Source: Bacteroidota bacterium (lineage in GTDB: Bacteria; Bacteroidota; Bacteroidia; UKL13-3). From it: a stretch of 8,097 bases of DNA. The DNA is taken from assembly GCA_018883485.1 (NCBI GenBank), contig VEQB01000089.1:1-8097 (forward strand), written 5' to 3'. Made by a program: the position numbers and the translations under genes. Positions within the stretch are counted from its first letter, which is position 1; each line of letters begins with the position of its first letter. Below are positions 1 through 6,244 of this stretch, piece by piece. The notes under the pieces were generated by a model. That model searched no databases and was not told the origin of the DNA. It saw only the letters and a program-made list of their open reading frames with translations.

Positions 1-249
1 GATATCAAGCGAATAAATAATTGTAACCAATGAGTTGTTTTTGACCTCGCACACGTTGATGTCTGATGATTTCAATATTCCGGTGCGATAACTCAACTCT
101 CGATAGTCGCCTACATCAGTCCACATGCTCAGTTTATTGAAATCATCCAAAGGAAGGGCCTGAGAAGTTGGCGCAGGCAAAAGGGCGATTAATGCTGCCA
201 GTAGCAGCAAAGAATAATAGGGACGCGAAAAAATATGGGGTTTATTCAT
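1..249 (-). CDS. Partial secreted protein of unknown function, cut by left edge
   Basis: The reverse strand is open from an ATG at 249 through the left edge, giving 83 codons without a stop. The product begins MNKPHIFSRPYYS, followed by a hydrophobic stretch rich in Leu and Ala (about residues 13-26) and a plausible signal-peptidase site after PAPTSQA (about residue 31). The visible mature part begins LPLDDFNKLSMW, has a single Cys, and carries no domain I recognise. The frame stays open upstream of 249 as far as about 402, and an alternative ATG at 318 would add 23 residues. I prefer 249 because it places a classical signal peptide at the N-terminus. It is the most downstream of a minus-strand series of small exported proteins and lies about 100 bp from the previous gene. 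Its G+C content is higher than that of the central genes. Export is likely; function is unknown. Confidence 0.6.
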   Translation of the reverse strand, partial: MNKPHIFSRPYYSLLLLAALIALLPAPTSQALPLDDFNKLSMWTDVGDYRELSYRTGILKSSDINVCEVKNNSLVTIIYSLDI

Positions 250-349
250 GAGAGAGGGACTGACAAAGTTTCCGATGGCGATGGTGATGACGCTGAAAGC
301 ATGTGTAACAAATTCCATAAGAAGGTATGATTTCTGTTCCAAATGTCTT

Positions 350-574
350 TTATCGAGCGGATCCCCACATCCCCCGGGCTTTTTCTCTGTCTTTTTCTTT
401 GTTTACATAAATGTGTCCGTGCGGGACATCCTTTTTGCAATAAGGGCAAGTCTGCCCCGAAGCATCGATATTAAAACCCCACTTATCTTGGCCCACAACA
501 TAAAATTTAGGAGCATCTTCCGAGAATAACAAAGAGTTGCCAAAAACAATCATTAATAGGATTATTTTTTTCAT
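350..574 (-). CDS. Small exported protein with CPYC...HGH cluster, unknown function
   Basis: This gene encodes 74 residues starting MKKIILLMIVFGNSLLFS, a typical signal peptide with two Lys, a hydrophobic core and likely cleavage near Ser18. The mature part of about 56 residues contains C43-P-Y-C46 and, five residues on, H52-G-H54, followed by a highly charged tail (NKEKDREKAR) that ends GMWGSAR. The CxxC-x5-HxH arrangement would suit metal binding or a redox site. CPYC is also the glutaredoxin active-site sequence, but the protein is too short for a thioredoxin fold. A second in-frame ATG at 583 adds only three residues (MIN); the start at 574 gives the cleaner signal peptide. It may form a transcription unit with the flanking small exported genes, although a possible terminator lies upstream. 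I do not recognise the family, and the charged C-terminus could be natural or the result of a frameshift. Confidence 0.6.
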   Translation of the reverse strand: MKKIILLMIVFGNSLLFSEDAPKFYVVGQDKWGFNIDASGQTCPYCKKDVPHGHIYVNKEKDREKARGMWGSAR

Positions 575-595
575 ATTTATCATAATTTGAATAGT

Positions 596-615
596 AAAAA
601 ACTGGGAGGTTTTTT
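596..615 (-). terminator. Possible A/T-rich hairpin terminator
   Basis: Positions 596-602 (AAAAAAC) and 609-615 (GTTTTTT) form a perfect 7-bp inverted repeat around a 6-base loop, with a run of six T on either strand. It sits between the stop codon of the acidic small protein (640) and the start of the CPYC protein (574), as expected for an intrinsic terminator of the first. The stem has only one G:C pair, so the predicted strength is low and the assignment is tentative. Confidence 0.3.
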
Positions 616-639
616 GATTGAAGTTATTTTTTAAATTGT

Positions 640-900
640 TTAATCTCTTGCATCTAACGCTCCATTGTTATCTGATGATGTGCCTTCAGAGCTGCCTTGT
701 GAATTTCCTGTAAAATGATCAACAGCCTTTCCCCAGTGTTCGGTAGCCTTGTCAGCACCTATAGTTCCTCCACTATGGATTGCTTTTTCACCTTTTTCGA
801 CTTCTTTTTGCACTGCATCATAATCATCATCGGCCAATCCAATTGAAGGTGCTCCAATTGCGATAATCGACATTAGGACAATATATTTCATTTTTTGCAT
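640..900 (-). CDS. Small acidic exported protein, unknown function
   Basis: The 86-residue product starts MQKMKYIVLMSIIAIG and has a signal peptide with likely cleavage after PSIGLA (about residue 23). The mature chain of about 63 residues begins DDDYD and is strongly charged and probably helical at first (QKEVEKGEKAIH, DKATEHWGKAVDHF). It ends in a low-complexity Gly/Ser/Asn/Asp tail (GNSQGSSEGTSSDNNG). The helical part has widely spaced His and acidic residues, loosely like small periplasmic metal-binding proteins, but I see no defining motif and do not assign a function. The frame extends upstream to a GTG at 936 that would overlap the preceding gene. The ATG at 900, with an A-rich leader, or the ATG at 891 fits better, since both place the signal peptide correctly. 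G+C is about 43% by line counts, higher than in the preceding gene. Confidence 0.6.
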   Translation of the reverse strand: MQKMKYIVLMSIIAIGAPSIGLADDDYDAVQKEVEKGEKAIHSGGTIGADKATEHWGKAVDHFTGNSQGSSEGTSSDNNGALDARD

Positions 901-917
901 TTTAGTTATTTGTTTGT

Positions 918-2042
918 TTAGTTTAGCGTAACCCACGCTTTAGGGTTGGCATTGTAAAAGCCTGCCACCATACCAGACCCATTTTTTTGCAATCTTTCAA
1001 AATCAAAAATTATTCTGCTTTTAGACGTAATCCAAGCCCCACTTTTGGTGGGCTGCATCTGTTGTTGAATTTTGATACGTTGCACAAAGTTTACATTCGC
1101 TTCTTTACTTACAATTAAGTCAACCTGCTTTAATGCAAAAGTGCTATCTGTTATCCATAGTAACCCTTCAAATCCTAGGTCTTGTTTGCGCTTTAAATTC
1201 AATTGAATTTTATAACATTTATTTCCTTCAATTTCTAGGGAATCTAATAGGGTATAAACGTAATAATAGTGCGCCACGTCGGCTAATGGTGAAATAAAAT
1301 CTTTATTCAAAATTCTTATAAAATTGTTGTTTAAATTATAATGGTGCAATTGTCCTCCCATTAAATCCATTAGATAAGAGTTGGCTTCTATACCAATACC
1401 AGAATATTTACTTCCTTCAATTACTTCTTTTCCTTTATTGATGCTTTTTAAGTAGTAATATTTAGAAAAAGTTTCACTTACAAAGGCTGGTAAAATATGT
1501 TTTCCTTCGTCGTTCTTCATTTGGTGAATGGTATCAAATAAAGTGCTTAAAGGTTTAAACATTTTATTATTCTTCATTTCATCCGAAATATTTGTAAGCG
1601 AAATATCTACCTTACTATAAGAATCATATTGATAACTTTCAATTTCATCTTGGTTTATTTTTTTCTTTCCTCTTCTGGCTGCATCCACAATTCTTAGTGC
1701 GGGATTTATCCCAGGAGTTATCACTGCCTCGCGCATCTCCGTGGTTTGTTCGCTCAACTCAACTAAAATTTGTTGGGTTTGCCCTCGTTTAATTCTAACC
1801 TTAAATGGATAATAGCCAACATAAGTTATCATTAAAGTGTCGGGATTATTTTTGCTTATTAGTTTAAATCTTCCTTCAAAATCGGATGTAGTGCCTCCCG
1901 AAACGCCTTTAAATCCTATGCTTACATACGGTAAAGCTTCCTTCGTTTTTTTGTCTTGTACTTTACCAATAACTATTGTTTCGGTTTGACCCAACAATAG
2001 AAAAGGAAGTAGTAAAAAGGGAAGGCTAGCTAAGTATTTCAC
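918..2042 (-). CDS. C-terminally short CarboxypepD_reg-like/DUF5686 envelope protein
   Basis: This gene encodes 374 residues. An N-terminal signal peptide (about 1-19, ending LLLGQ) is followed by a carboxypeptidase-regulatory-like beta-sandwich (about 22-97; note GKVQDKKTKEALPYVSI, TSDFEGRF and ITYVGYYP). Next comes a DUF5686-type region (about 105-350) with family-like stretches VITPGINPALRIV, SYQYDSYSK, KDFISPLADV, LKRKQDLGFEGLLWI and EANVNFVQ. From family knowledge, Bacteroidota members are usually about 800 residues, the second half being a probable outer-membrane beta-barrel. Here the chain stops just after the equivalent of the NINFV and DF segments, ending NANPKAWVTLN. The missing half is not in another frame, because unrelated genes follow. 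The start is a GTG at 2042 overlapping the TGA of the upstream prolyl isomerase gene (GTGA, 4 nt), which suggests translational coupling. It may be a pseudogene remnant or a genuinely short variant. The family call is made from remembered consensus, not a search. Confidence 0.78.
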   Translation of the reverse strand: MKYLASLPFLLLPFLLLGQTETIVIGKVQDKKTKEALPYVSIGFKGVSGGTTSDFEGRFKLISKNNPDTLMITYVGYYPFKVRIKRGQTQQILVELSEQTTEMREAVITPGINPALRIVDAARRGKKKINQDEIESYQYDSYSKVDISLTNISDEMKNNKMFKPLSTLFDTIHQMKNDEGKHILPAFVSETFSKYYYLKSINKGKEVIEGSKYSGIGIEANSYLMDLMGGQLHHYNLNNNFIRILNKDFISPLADVAHYYYVYTLLDSLEIEGNKCYKIQLNLKRKQDLGFEGLLWITDSTFALKQVDLIVSKEANVNFVQRIKIQQQMQPTKSGAWITSKSRIIFDFERLQKNGSGMVAGFYNANPKAWVTLN

Positions 2043-2944
2043 TTCAGCAAACGCATTTTCATTCTTATGTTGCTTATGGGTCTATCTCCAGGCATGGTGG
2101 GTTGGTTGGCAATTTTGTCAATTACTTCTAAGCCCAATTCTACTTCCCCAAATACAGTATAGCTGCCATCTAAATGAGGCGCCCCGCCTAAGTTTACGTA
2201 TTCGCCCATGTGGTCTAAATTTACCTCAAAAGCTTTAGGATATTCTTCTGCATATCTAGCGTCTACTACTTTCTGTAAATTTTCCATATACCTTCTTAAA
2301 GCTTCTTTATCCCCAGATTGTTGTAAACTACTTACAGCTTTTTGAACTGAATCAGTTTGGTAACATGCATAAAGAATAGTTTGCTTGTTATTTAAATTTC
2401 GCGAATTCAGAATTTGTTCTAACTCTTGCGTGGTGAAAGTTTTTCCATGCACAATATAAAATTGGCAGCCACTACTCGCCTTCTCTGGATTATTATCTCT
2501 TGCAGCAGCCAAGGCGCCCTTCTTATGGTATAGATACTGATTTATTTCCGCTGGTATTCTATAACCAATATCGCCACTTCCTAGAGCAGCAGTAGAATCT
2601 GCATACTTAGAAGTTGGGTCTCCTCCTTGTATCATAAAAGATTTAATAACTCTATGAAACAATAAACTGTCATAGAATTTCTCATTCACTAATTTTATAA
2701 AATTATCTCTGTGCTTGGGCGTTTCGTTGTATAGTTTAACAATCATCGTCCCAAACTCCGTGGTAATTTCAACCCTTTGTTCTTTTTCTTTTTTGGGCTG
2801 TTTTACAACCGTATGCACAGGGGCTTTGGTAGTTGTTTTTGCAGCTGGTTTTGTTGTTGGTTTTGGAGTTGCCTTTTTATTTTGAGCCGTACTTGTTCCA
2901 ATTACTAAAATTAAATTAAGTAGGAAAATACTTATTTTTTTCAT
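2039..2944 (-). CDS. Secreted cyclophilin-type peptidyl-prolyl cis-trans isomerase
   Basis: This is a predicted periplasmic or envelope foldase that catalyses proline cis-trans isomerisation. The 301 residues comprise a signal peptide (about 1-20, ending GTSTAQ), a Lys/Thr/Pro/Ala-rich linker (about 22-55), and a cyclophilin domain (about 57-301). Active-site landmarks are F96-H-R98 (equivalent to catalytic Arg55 of human CypA), FMIQGGD at 103-109, and Q161-F162 in SSGCQFYIV. The C-terminal part has GGAPHLDGSYTVFGEV (253-268) followed by GLEVIDKIA. Where CypA has the cyclosporin-contacting Trp121, this protein has His257. A roughly 80-residue, mostly helical, charged insertion (about 168-250) separates the two halves of the domain, which makes it longer than minimal bacterial cyclophilins. 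Its stop overlaps the start of the DUF5686 gene, and it lies 54 nt after kmo. I see no clear promoter in that gap, so it may be cotranscribed with kmo. Confidence 0.93.
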   Translation of the reverse strand: MKKISIFLLNLILVIGTSTAQNKKATPKPTTKPAAKTTTKAPVHTVVKQPKKEKEQRVEITTEFGTMIVKLYNETPKHRDNFIKLVNEKFYDSLLFHRVIKSFMIQGGDPTSKYADSTAALGSGDIGYRIPAEINQYLYHKKGALAAARDNNPEKASSGCQFYIVHGKTFTTQELEQILNSRNLNNKQTILYACYQTDSVQKAVSSLQQSGDKEALRRYMENLQKVVDARYAEEYPKAFEVNLDHMGEYVNLGGAPHLDGSYTVFGEVELGLEVIDKIANQPTMPGDRPISNIRMKMRLLK

Positions 2945-2998
2945 ATCTCGTAGTTACAGTTATGGGATGCAATTTATAAAGAAATTCTTAGAGATACA

Positions 2999-4324
2999 CT
3001 AGGTCAATAAATGCCAAAGCGTTTCCATATAGGTAGGGTCCTTAATTTTGTTTTCTGCCCCGTCTGCTATAATTCTTTCCAAAAGTGCATCATTTTTCCT
3101 TCCCATGTCTAAGGCATACTTATAACCGCTTAAACTAAAAGTAGTTAACTCATATTGAGATTTAAATTTTTCTGGATATAAATCAGCCACTTCGTGCTCA
3201 ATATGTTTTTTATGCAAGAAATGCTTATCACCCACTTTATCCGCCATTTCATAATAATTTTGAATGGCTAAATCTGCTATGGCGTCGGCATTAGGCTTGC
3301 GTTCCTTTTGGTACTCATCAAAAATGGTATTCCAGTCATCACCATATTTTTCAACCATTTGATCCAAAACCACAATATCTTCAAAGCTGCAATTCATACC
3401 TTGACCATAAAATGGTACTATTGCATGGGCTGCATCACCTGCTAAGGCCAATTTATCTTCTTTAACCCAAGGATAGCAGCGCACAGTTACCAAACTCGAA
3501 GTTGGATTGTACATATAATCTTCCAATAAGGTTGGCATCATGGGCACAGCATCCGCAAATTCTTTTTCAAAAAAATGCTTCACATCCTCTTTAGTTTTAA
3601 TGCCATCAAACACTTCGAAGGGCATAAATAAAGTGCAGGTAAAATCTCCAGCTGGGTTGGGTAAGGCTATCATCATAAACGACCCACGCGGCCAAATATG
3701 TAAGGCATTTTTCTCCATTCTAAAGGAGTTGTTTTCACCTTCTGGTATAACCAATTCTTTGTAACCAACATGCAAATACGATTGAGAATAATTAAATCTA
3801 TCGCTTACCTGTAGCTTTCCTCTTGTAGCTGCAAATGCGCCGTCTGTTCCTATAATACGCGTTCCTTTAATGGTTTTTTGCGTTCCATCTTCTAGTTGAA
3901 AAATAGCGGTAGTATTGTCTACATCCACATCAATGCAGCGAGAATTGAAATAGATGTTTATATTTTCAAATTCATCTGCTAATTCTATCAGCTTTTGGTT
4001 CAAACGGCCACGAGAAACAGAGTTGATAGCTTGGCCTTCTTTGCCATACGGATGGTAAGCGAGCTCGCCAGTTTTACTATGCATCATTCTACCATACATG
4101 GGTATAGCATCTGCAAGTACTTCTTTATCTAAACCAATTTTTTCTAAGGCATGTAATCCTCTTGTGCTTAAAGCTAAGTTTATAGATCTTCCTTGATAAA
4201 CACTTGCCTTACGCATATCTGGTCTGCGCTCAAACAAATTTACTTCAAAGCCGCGTTTGGCCATATAAATAGCTGCTAAACTTCCTGCTAATCCGCCGCC
4301 TATAATGGTAATTTTTTCTGACAT
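2999..4324 (-). CDS. kmo: Kynurenine 3-monooxygenase
   Basis: This FAD-dependent enzyme hydroxylates L-kynurenine to 3-hydroxykynurenine using NADPH and O2. The 441 residues fit the family. The N-terminus carries the Rossmann FAD motif IIGGGLAGSLAA (7-18) with acidic E32 ending the second strand, then the KMO signature GRSINLALSTRG (45-56). Substrate-site residues known from human and Pseudomonas KMO are all at the expected spacing: R79 (in IPMYGRMMH), Y93 (in YHPYGK), N356 (in IQNYYEM) and Y391 (in SQYELTTFS). The second FAD-binding motif is GDAAHAIVPFYGQGMN (296-311). There is no signal peptide and no C-terminal membrane anchor of the eukaryotic type, so it is expected to be soluble and cytoplasmic. 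It lies 3 nt downstream of kynU, which performs the next step, so the two are almost certainly cotranscribed. Confidence 0.97.
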   Translation of the reverse strand: MSEKITIIGGGLAGSLAAIYMAKRGFEVNLFERRPDMRKASVYQGRSINLALSTRGLHALEKIGLDKEVLADAIPMYGRMMHSKTGELAYHPYGKEGQAINSVSRGRLNQKLIELADEFENINIYFNSRCIDVDVDNTTAIFQLEDGTQKTIKGTRIIGTDGAFAATRGKLQVSDRFNYSQSYLHVGYKELVIPEGENNSFRMEKNALHIWPRGSFMMIALPNPAGDFTCTLFMPFEVFDGIKTKEDVKHFFEKEFADAVPMMPTLLEDYMYNPTSSLVTVRCYPWVKEDKLALAGDAAHAIVPFYGQGMNCSFEDIVVLDQMVEKYGDDWNTIFDEYQKERKPNADAIADLAIQNYYEMADKVGDKHFLHKKHIEHEVADLYPEKFKSQYELTTFSLSGYKYALDMGRKNDALLERIIADGAENKIKDPTYMETLWHLLT

Positions 4325-4327
4325 ATC

Positions 4328-5590
4328 TTATTTTTTAAAATAGTTGTTTAAGGCTTGGCCTATATGGTATATATCTTCAAATGAATTATACATGGGTACA
4401 GCACTCATTCTTATTACATCTGGTTCGCGCCAATCAGGAATAATGTTTTGGGAGCACAAATAATCAAATAGCGCTTTGCCATTTTCTTTCACTATGATAG
4501 ACAATTGGCAGCCTCTTTGGTTTGGATCCGATGGCGTAATAATGGTAAGGTGTTCAGAAAAAGCCTTTAATATATATTCTAAATACCCTGTAAGCAAAAC
4601 ACTTTTGGCCCTTAAGTTTTCCATTCCTGCCTCTGCAAATAATTCTAATGATGCTTTATGGATAGCCATTGGAAAAATTTGGGCATTGCTCAATTGCCAG
4701 CCTGCAGCCCCTTCCATAGGTTTAAATCCTTTCTTCATAAGAAAGCGCTCTTTTTCATCGTGTCCCCACCAGCCTGCAAATCTTACGATATCTGGTCTAT
4801 TGGCAAATCGCTCATGCACAAAAACGCCGCTGGTGCCACCCGGACCAGAATTTAAATATTTATAGGTACACCAAACTGCAAAGTCAACATCCCAATCGTG
4901 CAATTGCAAATGCAAATTACCGGCAGCATGGGCCAAGTCAAAACCCGCAATAGCGCCAACTTTATGCGCTGCGGTGGAAATACTTTTCATATCAAAGGCC
5001 TGCCCAGTATAATAATTTACACCGCCCATCATTACTATCGCTAAACTATCTTTATGAGCTTCTATTTGAGCCAAAATATCCTCAGTTCTTAGTGTATATT
5101 CACCTGCTCTTGGTTTTAATTCTATAATCGCTTCATCTGGGTTCAAACCATGAAAGCGTGCTTGTGTTTCCATGGCGTATTGGTCTGATGGAAATGCAGT
5201 TGCCTCCATCATTATTTTGTAGCGGGTAGCAGTTGGCTTATAAAAGCTAACCATCATTAAATGTAAGTTCGCCGTTAGGTTATTCATAATAACCACTTCA
5301 TGCGGTTTTGCTCCTACTACTTTCGCAGCATTTTCAGTTAAAAAATGATGGTAATACTTCCATGGGTTTTTCCCATCAAAATGCCCATCTACGCCAAATT
5401 CTGCCCAATCGTTTAACTCTTGTTCTATGGCAGCTTTAGCGTTTTTAGGTTGAAGGCCAAGGGAGTTGCCACAAAGGTAAACTACATGTTTGCCTTCTTT
5501 TTCCAAAAGGTGAAATTGGTGCTTAAATGAGGCCAAAGGATCTTGTTGATCCAAAGACTTGGCAAAAGAGATTGAATTTTGATATTCCAT
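4328..5590 (-). CDS. kynU: Kynureninase
   Basis: This PLP-dependent aminotransferase-fold hydrolase cleaves 3-hydroxykynurenine (or kynurenine) to 3-hydroxyanthranilate (or anthranilate) plus alanine. The 420 residues match the family length. The PLP-binding Lys is K244 in CTYKYLNSGPGG, and the cofactor-contacting FDLAHAAGN motif is at 217-225. Other family marks are YLCGNSLGLQP (38-48), FPSDQYA (133-139), the GWWGH segment (273-277) and WQLSNAQI (298-305). The start is an ATG at 5590; no Shine-Dalgarno is seen, as is usual in this phylum. It heads the minus-strand operon, with kmo following after 3 nt, and its product feeds 3-hydroxyanthranilate dioxygenase in tryptophan-to-NAD synthesis. 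That dioxygenase, tryptophan dioxygenase and kynurenine formamidase are not in the window. The promoter should lie in the 99-bp divergent region that contains the inverted repeat at 5630-5668. Confidence 0.97.
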   Translation of the reverse strand: MEYQNSISFAKSLDQQDPLASFKHQFHLLEKEGKHVVYLCGNSLGLQPKNAKAAIEQELNDWAEFGVDGHFDGKNPWKYYHHFLTENAAKVVGAKPHEVVIMNNLTANLHLMMVSFYKPTATRYKIMMEATAFPSDQYAMETQARFHGLNPDEAIIELKPRAGEYTLRTEDILAQIEAHKDSLAIVMMGGVNYYTGQAFDMKSISTAAHKVGAIAGFDLAHAAGNLHLQLHDWDVDFAVWCTYKYLNSGPGGTSGVFVHERFANRPDIVRFAGWWGHDEKERFLMKKGFKPMEGAAGWQLSNAQIFPMAIHKASLELFAEAGMENLRAKSVLLTGYLEYILKAFSEHLTIITPSDPNQRGCQLSIIVKENGKALFDYLCSQNIIPDWREPDVIRMSAVPMYNSFEDIYHIGQALNNYFKK

Positions 5591-5629
5591 GTAAAACTAT
5601 AAGTCGTGCAAGTTTAACAGAAAAAACCT

Positions 5630-5668
5630 GAAAGATAAGCAGAATAAAACCTGCTTTTCTTATCTTTC
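5630..5668. repeat. Inverted repeat in divergent kynU/acetyltransferase promoter region
   Basis: GAAAGATAAG (5630-5639) and CTTATCTTTC (5659-5668) are perfect 10-bp inverted arms. CAG (5640-5642) and CTG (5651-5653) extend the stem on the inside, leaving an asymmetric CTTTT on the right. The element lies midway between the divergent starts of kynU (5590) and the acetyltransferase (5690). Each arm reads TATCTTTC toward its own gene, one base off the Bacteroidota -7 consensus TAnnTTTG, so the element could contain paired -7 boxes or be a regulator-binding operator. No TTG is found 17-23 nt upstream of either box, so the promoter reading is weak. Confidence 0.4.
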
Positions 5669-5689
5669 CCATCCTTAAAAAATTTACAA

Positions 5690-6199
5690 ATGAAGATTAT
5701 TCCTTGCAAATGGAAACATCATGCCGCTCTAGCAGAACTAGGCGCAAGTACTTTTTATGAAACCTTTAGGCCGCATAATTCCGAGGAAGATATGCAAGCT
5801 TATTTAGCAAATACCTATACACCAGCATTGGTTCAAGGCAATCTAAAAAAAAGTGGTGTACATTATTTTTTGGGTTATGATGAATTAGGTGATCAGGGGT
5901 ATATAAAATTAATTGAAAACCCAGTGGGGATTAAACTTGAGGGTAAAATTATGGAGCTTGAGAAAATCTATGTGCGCACCTCGGCTCAGGGCTCTGGCTT
6001 AGCCAAATTATTAATGGAACAAGCTGCCATGCATAGCAAACAATTGAGCTTTAATTATATCTATTTAGGTGTTTGGCAAGAAAACGCAAGAGCATTAGCC
6101 TTTTATAAGAAACTTGGGTTCGAAATATTTGATACCAGAAAATTCTTATTAGGGAGTCGCTCGTGTGATGATTATTTACTTTCATTAAAACTTACTTGA
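5690..6199 (+). CDS. GNAT N-acetyltransferase, PaiA-like
   Basis: The 169-residue cytoplasmic GCN5-related acetyltransferase is predicted to transfer acetyl from acetyl-CoA to an amine. The acetyl-CoA-binding motif A is LEKIYVRTSAQGSGLAKLL (90-108), with the pyrophosphate loop Q100-G-S-G-L-A105. Motif B is YLGVWQENARALAFYKKLGF (125-144), with the general-acid candidate Y139. The N-terminal half (STFYETFRPHNSEEDMQAYL) and the C-terminal LG...DDY strongly recall Bacillus subtilis PaiA, which acetylates spermidine and spermine. Polyamine acetylation is therefore the leading guess, but substrate specificity in GNATs is poorly predicted by sequence. It is transcribed divergently from kynU and ends 45 nt before the hydrolase gene. 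The start at 5690 gives the full family N-terminus, and only an A/T-rich leader precedes it. Confidence 0.85.
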   Translation: MKIIPCKWKHHAALAELGASTFYETFRPHNSEEDMQAYLANTYTPALVQGNLKKSGVHYFLGYDELGDQGYIKLIENPVGIKLEGKIMELEKIYVRTSAQGSGLAKLLMEQAAMHSKQLSFNYIYLGVWQENARALAFYKKLGFEIFDTRKFLLGSRSCDDYLLSLKLT

Positions 6200-6225
6200 T
6201 TGCTACGCTAATTTTATTATTTTCG
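6196..6225 (+). promoter_or_regulatory. Candidate Bacteroidota-type promoter for the secreted hydrolase
   Basis: TTG at 6196-6198 and TATTTTCG at 6218-6225 are separated by 19 bases. The known Flavobacterium/Bacteroidota pattern is TTG, 17-23 bases, TAnnTTTG, so this matches with one mismatch in the -7 box. Transcription would begin near 6231-6233, giving a leader of about 12-14 bases before the ATG at 6245. If real, the hydrolase and Rieske genes have their own promoter separate from the acetyltransferase. The site is inferred from the motif only. Confidence 0.35.
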
Positions 6226-6244
6226 TTTATAAATAAGTTTAAAT

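Noticed and set aside
358..378. BamHI and SmaI sites close together, resembling a cloning polylinker
   Set aside because: The order is reminiscent of pUC linkers, but the bases between the sites differ and no other vector sequence is present; the sites fall inside an open frame.
246..449. Minus-strand 67-codon frame overlapping the CPYC protein, considered as its frameshifted C-terminal continuation
   Set aside because: The joined sequence shows no recognisable family or continuing motif, and the 74-residue frame has its own stop and a good signal peptide. A frameshift cannot be excluded but is not supported.
248..529. A plus-strand frame of 93 codons opposite the small exported genes
   Set aside because: The translation is compositionally odd, has no domain or signal, and lies antisense to minus-strand frames with clear signal peptides.
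901..936. GTG at 936 as an upstream start of the acidic small protein
   Set aside because: It would bury the signal peptide 15 residues in and overlap the preceding gene; ATGs at 900 and 891 fit better.
4476..4865. Plus-strand frames within kynU, and similar ones within kmo (3540-3764) and the hydrolase (6622-6804)
   Set aside because: They lie wholly inside confidently identified genes in other frames and their translations show no domain features.
5591..5600. TAGTTTTA just upstream of the kynU ATG (minus strand) as a -7 promoter box
   Set aside because: It lies only a few bases from the start codon and has no properly spaced TTG upstream, so it would require a leaderless mRNA.
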